Shown: positions 61,164 through 64,000 of the stretch, in pieces
How positions within the stretch are numbered: position 1 is the first letter of the stretch
Layout: each line of letters opens with the position of its first letter
NCBI RefSeq assembly: GCF_900102965.1
Contig: NZ_FNGM01000012.1
Location: 9,196-73,195 of the forward strand
DNA length: 64,000 bases
Direction of reading: 5' to 3'
Source of the DNA: Paenibacillus jilunlii
GTDB taxonomy: Bacteria; Bacillota; Bacilli; Paenibacillales; Paenibacillaceae
Notes under the pieces: model-generated
What the model saw: the letters and a program-made list of their open reading frames with translations, nothing else
Database searches by the model: none
What the model was told of the DNA's origin: nothing
Made by a program: the position numbers and the translations under genes

Positions 61164-63119
61164 ATGCTTCTTCAAGCAACAGGAATTACCAAATCATATG
61201 GAATACAAAGCGTGCTGGACGGCATCAGCCTGCAGGTGAACGAGAAGGAACGGGTAGGCCTCGTTGGTGTCAACGGAGCCGGGAAGTCGACCTTCCTGCA
61301 GATTCTCGCAGGCGAGATGTCCTTTGACAGCGGGCAAATTCATAAATCCAAGGAAACCACCATTGGTTACCTGGCCCAGAACAGCGGACTGCAGTCTGAT
61401 AAGACTATTCAAGAGGAAATGCTGGCCGTATTCAGCCCGCTGATCGAAGCGGAAGCAGAGCTGCGGCAGCTCGAAGCAGACATTGCCGATCCTGGGCTGG
61501 CGGATGATCCGAAGCGTTATGAAGATCTGCTGGAGCGCTACGCCCGACGTTCGGATTGGTTCAAGGATCATGGCGGCTATGAGATGAATACGCGGATACG
61601 CAGCGTTCTGCACGGTATGGGCTTCGGCGGGTTTCCGCCGGAGACGCCGATTGCCACGCTGAGCGGAGGCCAGAAGACCCGTCTGGCTCTGGCCCGCATT
61701 CTGCTGCAGGCTCCGGATCTGCTGATGCTGGATGAGCCGACCAACCATCTGGACATTGAAACGCTGACCTGGCTGGAGGATTATCTGCGCAGCTATGCCG
61801 GAGGCATTCTGGTCGTCTCCCATGACCGTTATTTCCTCGACCGTCTGGTGACCACAATCGTTGAAATCGAACGTCATCAGTCCCGTAAGTATACTGGCAA
61901 CTACAGCCGTTATGTGGACCTGAAGGCCGCAGAATATGAGATCCGCCTGAAGCAGTATGAGAAGCAGCAGGACGAGATTTCGCGGATGGAGGATTTCGTG
62001 CAGCGCAATATCGTGCGTGCCTCCACCACAAAACGGGCACAGAGCCGGCGCAAGGCGCTGGACAAGATGGAACGTATCGACAAGCCGCTGGGTGATTTGA
62101 AAAAAGCCAGCTTCTCCTTCGAGCCGGACTTCATGTCCGGCAAAGAAGTCCTGCAGGTGCGGGATGTCGCGGTAACCTTCAGCGAAAAAGCGGAGCCGCT
62201 CTTCCGGAACGCCTCTTTTGAACTGCGGCGGGGGGAGACGGCAGCCCTGATTGGCCCAAACGGAATCGGCAAGTCCACGCTGCTGCAGTGTCTGACCGGT
62301 ACGCGGGAGCCTTCCGCAGGCACCGTGAACTGGGGAACCAAAGTGAAGATCGCCTACTACGATCAGGAACAGACTCGGCTTAATCCGCGCAATACAGTGC
62401 TGGAGGAGCTGTGGAGCGAATATCCGATGCTGGAGGAAGCGCGAATCCGGACGATTCTCGGCAACTTTCTGTTCAGCGGCGAGGATGTCCTGAAGAAGGT
62501 TGCGGCGCTCAGCGGCGGCGAGAAAGCCCGGGTTGCGCTGTCCAAGCTCATGCTTCGCGGCGCCAACATGCTCATTCTCGATGAGCCGACCAACCATCTG
62601 GATCTCATGAGCCGCGAGGTGCTGGAATCGGCGCTGATTGATTTTGAAGGCACCCTGCTCTTCATTTCCCATGACCGTTATTTCCTGAACAAAATGGCCG
62701 AACGTGTACTGGAGCTTCATCCGGGCGGGATTGATCCATACCTGGGCAATTATGATGATTATATCGAAAAAAAGCGGGAGCTTGAGGCGATTGCCCTGGA
62801 GGAAGCAGAGCTGTCCTCTGCCAAGGCCGCCAAAATTGCCGAAGCTGAAGTACCGGCGGCAGAAAAAGGTACGGCCCTCTCCTATGAAGCCGAGAAGCAG
62901 GCCAAACGCGAGGAGCGCAACCGCCAGCGGCGGATCTCCGAACTCGAAGAGAACATTGCAGCGCTGGAGGAAGACATCGCCCGGATTGAGAATGAAATGA
63001 CGAGACCCGAGGTTTTTCAGGATTATGTGGCACTCCAGGAGCATGAAAGTGATTTGAAGCTCAAAAAAGAACAGCTTGGAAATTTATTTAGCGAATGGGA
63101 AAACCTTGCTGACGAATAA
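61164..63119 (+). CDS. ydiF: ABC-F family ATPase YdiF
   Basis: The 651-residue soluble protein has two ABC domains: Walker A GVNGAGKST (about residues 36-44) and GPNGIGKST (about 362-370), with LSGGQKTR and LSGGEKAR signatures. Both DEPTNHLD Walker B motifs are intact. The interdomain linker (P-site tRNA-interaction motif region) is about 70 residues, and a C-terminal charged coiled coil (about 570-645) matches YdiF/Uup-type proteins. Members act on stalled ribosomes. GGAGG stands 10 nt before the ATG at 61164. In B. subtilis ydiF lies beside moaC-rex-tatAy-tatCy-groESL, the same set as here except rex. Confidence 0.93.
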   Translation: MLLQATGITKSYGIQSVLDGISLQVNEKERVGLVGVNGAGKSTFLQILAGEMSFDSGQIHKSKETTIGYLAQNSGLQSDKTIQEEMLAVFSPLIEAEAELRQLEADIADPGLADDPKRYEDLLERYARRSDWFKDHGGYEMNTRIRSVLHGMGFGGFPPETPIATLSGGQKTRLALARILLQAPDLLMLDEPTNHLDIETLTWLEDYLRSYAGGILVVSHDRYFLDRLVTTIVEIERHQSRKYTGNYSRYVDLKAAEYEIRLKQYEKQQDEISRMEDFVQRNIVRASTTKRAQSRRKALDKMERIDKPLGDLKKASFSFEPDFMSGKEVLQVRDVAVTFSEKAEPLFRNASFELRRGETAALIGPNGIGKSTLLQCLTGTREPSAGTVNWGTKVKIAYYDQEQTRLNPRNTVLEELWSEYPMLEEARIRTILGNFLFSGEDVLKKVAALSGGEKARVALSKLMLRGANMLILDEPTNHLDLMSREVLESALIDFEGTLLFISHDRYFLNKMAERVLELHPGGIDPYLGNYDDYIEKKRELEAIALEEAELSSAKAAKIAEAEVPAAEKGTALSYEAEKQAKREERNRQRRISELEENIAALEEDIARIENEMTRPEVFQDYVALQEHESDLKLKKEQLGNLFSEWENLADE

Positions 63120-63173
63120 TGTAAATCCGTTAAATAATTATTTTTTAAGAGTTCCCGGTTTGTTCATAAATAT

Positions 63174-63480
63174 TTATCCACAGCTCCATCCACAGTTTTC
63201 GTGTATAACTCACAGCTTAAAAAGGCCCATGTGGCCTTTTTTTATGCGTAAAATCGCCTTTTTCCTTGTCAAGGACTTTTTATCCACTGAACTATCCACA
63301 TTATCCACAATTCTCACTAGAAAACGGCTCTTAGTAAACAGCCCTTTTCGGGACTTGAAAAAATGCCGTTATTGCTGATTTTACACGGTTTTTACACAAT
63401 TCGGACAGAATATGTGGATAACGTTGTCCACAGCTTGACAAAAGATGCTTCTGCTCTTTTATTCTTCATTTTTCCACAAA
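63174..63480. promoter_or_regulatory. DnaA-box cluster
   Basis: Perfect DnaA boxes TTATCCACA occur at 63174-63182 and 63301-63309, and its reverse complement at 63413-63421. One-mismatch versions lie at 63280-63288, 63292-63300, 63424-63432 and near 63470. The stretch is AT-rich. There is no dnaA, dnaN or rnpA beside it, so it is not oriC itself. Confidence 0.7.
63219..63243 (+). terminator. Terminator of ydiF
   Basis: AAAAAGGCC / GGCCTTTTT (9 bp, 5-nt loop) with a run of seven T in total, inside the DnaA-box region. Confidence 0.85.
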
Positions 63481-63564
63481 ATAAGACCTGCCCCCCCACA
63501 CAATATGTGGAGAAAACAGGCCATCAATGTTACTGAGCAGTCCTGCAAATTTACGCTTCGCGCG

Positions 63565-64000
63565 CTATACAGCCGGCAATGGCTGAGAAGCTGAAGCAGT
63601 GGAGAGCAGAGCCGAATTGCAGGCCGCGATAAAAGCAATTCCCGCTGCCATTACGATATCCTGGTGGATAGCCGTCCCTCTGAATTTATTGCCTTCCCAC
63701 TCGACCATGACCGCAGCCTCAGCCTGGGCGTTCTCTCCGCTGCCCAGGGAGTGCAGCTCAAGCCCGGCAAAGGCAATCTCCTCCGCAATCCCCTGCCCGA
63801 TTGCCGCAATAATCGCTTCCAGCGGCCCGTCACCGGTGCTGGTGTGCGAAGTTTCCTCGCCGCTTCTTAAGTGGCGGACCGTAACAGCGGCCACCCGGCG
63901 CTGCGCGCTGCCGGCCAGTACCTGGACCTCGCCCAGCTCATAGACCTGGGCTTCCTGACCGGTAGTGGTGCTGACCATCCGCAGCAGCTCATCGTCGCTG
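63565..64000 (-). CDS. leuA: 2-isopropylmalate synthase-type C-terminal (LeuA dimer/allosteric) domain, partial
   Basis: The gene runs off the right edge; about 145 C-terminal codons are inside. They form the LeuA regulatory domain (VQVLAGSAQRRVAAVTVRHL, STGDGPLEAIIAAIGQGI, and GTAIHQDIVMAAGIAFIAAC), which binds leucine for feedback inhibition. The catalytic TIM barrel lies outside the window. A citramalate synthase or second LeuA paralogue cannot be excluded, but the DGPLEA and HQDIVMA phrases favour LeuA. The frame stays open to the last base. Confidence 0.85.
   Translation of the reverse strand, partial: SDDELLRMVSTTTGQEAQVYELGEVQVLAGSAQRRVAAVTVRHLRSGEETSHTSTGDGPLEAIIAAIGQGIAEEIAFAGLELHSLGSGENAQAEAAVMVEWEGNKFRGTAIHQDIVMAAGIAFIAACNSALLSTASASQPLPAV

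Noticed and set aside
61194..63044. Long minus-strand open frame (616 codons) opposite ydiF
   Set aside because: It mirrors the ABC-F coding sequence and has no start signal or homology.
63174..63480. Origin of replication
   Set aside because: No dnaA, dnaN, rpmH or gidB-type neighbours; the flanking genes are ydiF and leuA.

Overview
The window looks like a Paenibacillus-type Firmicute chromosome. Base composition is near 50% G+C, Shine-Dalgarno sites are strong (GGAGG class) with frequent GTG/TTG starts, most transcription units end in a hairpin plus T-run, and several gene orders are Bacillales-specific. These include ccpN-yqfL, hutP followed by hutH, and the ydiF / moaC / tatA-tatC / groES-groEL neighbourhood known from B. 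subtilis. The organism assignment is inferred from gene content, not from a marker gene.

Layout. 1-1000: a terminator, then about 500 bp of almost G-free tract with tandem repeats. 1.0-3.6 kb: a gluconeogenesis control operon (ccpN, PPDK regulator yqfL, class II FBPase glpX). 3.7-20.8 kb: an accessory stretch of regulators, small enzymes and decaying genes. It holds a frameshifted GNAT gene, an ECF sigma/anti-sigma pair, a WYL regulator facing a VOC gene across a palindrome, a kinase-like APH protein, a broken membrane-anchored endonuclease, XRE and HEPN-like genes, a DUF2382 stress protein, a 2Fe-2S ferredoxin, a broken AraC gene, two aldo/keto reductases, a ZIP transporter, and a hydrolase-TetR unit. 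20.8-28 kb: a chorismate synthase with divergent LysR gene, a HigA antitoxin behind a truncated toxin, an effector-binding protein, HelD, a candidate small RNA divergent from helD, and a MerR regulator.

28-36 kb: a large secreted GH5 beta-mannanase with a perfect cre site; a divergent, cre-overlapped operon for a FrlD-like PfkB kinase, an amidohydrolase and a YjbQ protein; an adenosine deaminase; and yjdF behind a structured, RBS-pairing leader. 36-42 kb: an MFS pump, DinB and WYL genes, a DUF4386 protein, a Crp-type regulator, and a cluster of 21-bp inverted/direct repeats. 42-51 kb: a histidine-utilisation operon (hutP, antiterminator leader, hutH, hutU, hutI) that lacks hutG. It ends instead in an M20 amidase and a HutF-like deaminase, followed upstream by an MsrAB whose MsrB half has lost both cysteines. 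51-55 kb: secreted proteins of unknown role and an ammonium transporter with an unfamiliar co-transcribed coiled-coil gene.

55-64 kb: housekeeping genes: groES-groEL under CIRCE control, tatC/tatA, mog, moaC, 5-formyl-THF cyclo-ligase, the ABC-F protein YdiF, a DnaA-box cluster, and the 3' part of leuA at the right edge.

The strongest candidates for something new are the modified histidine pathway, the kinase/amidohydrolase/YjbQ operon, the cysteine-less MsrB domain, the DnaA-box cluster outside oriC, the RNA opposite helD and several families of short intergenic repeats. No insertion sequence, CRISPR array, tRNA or rRNA gene was seen.
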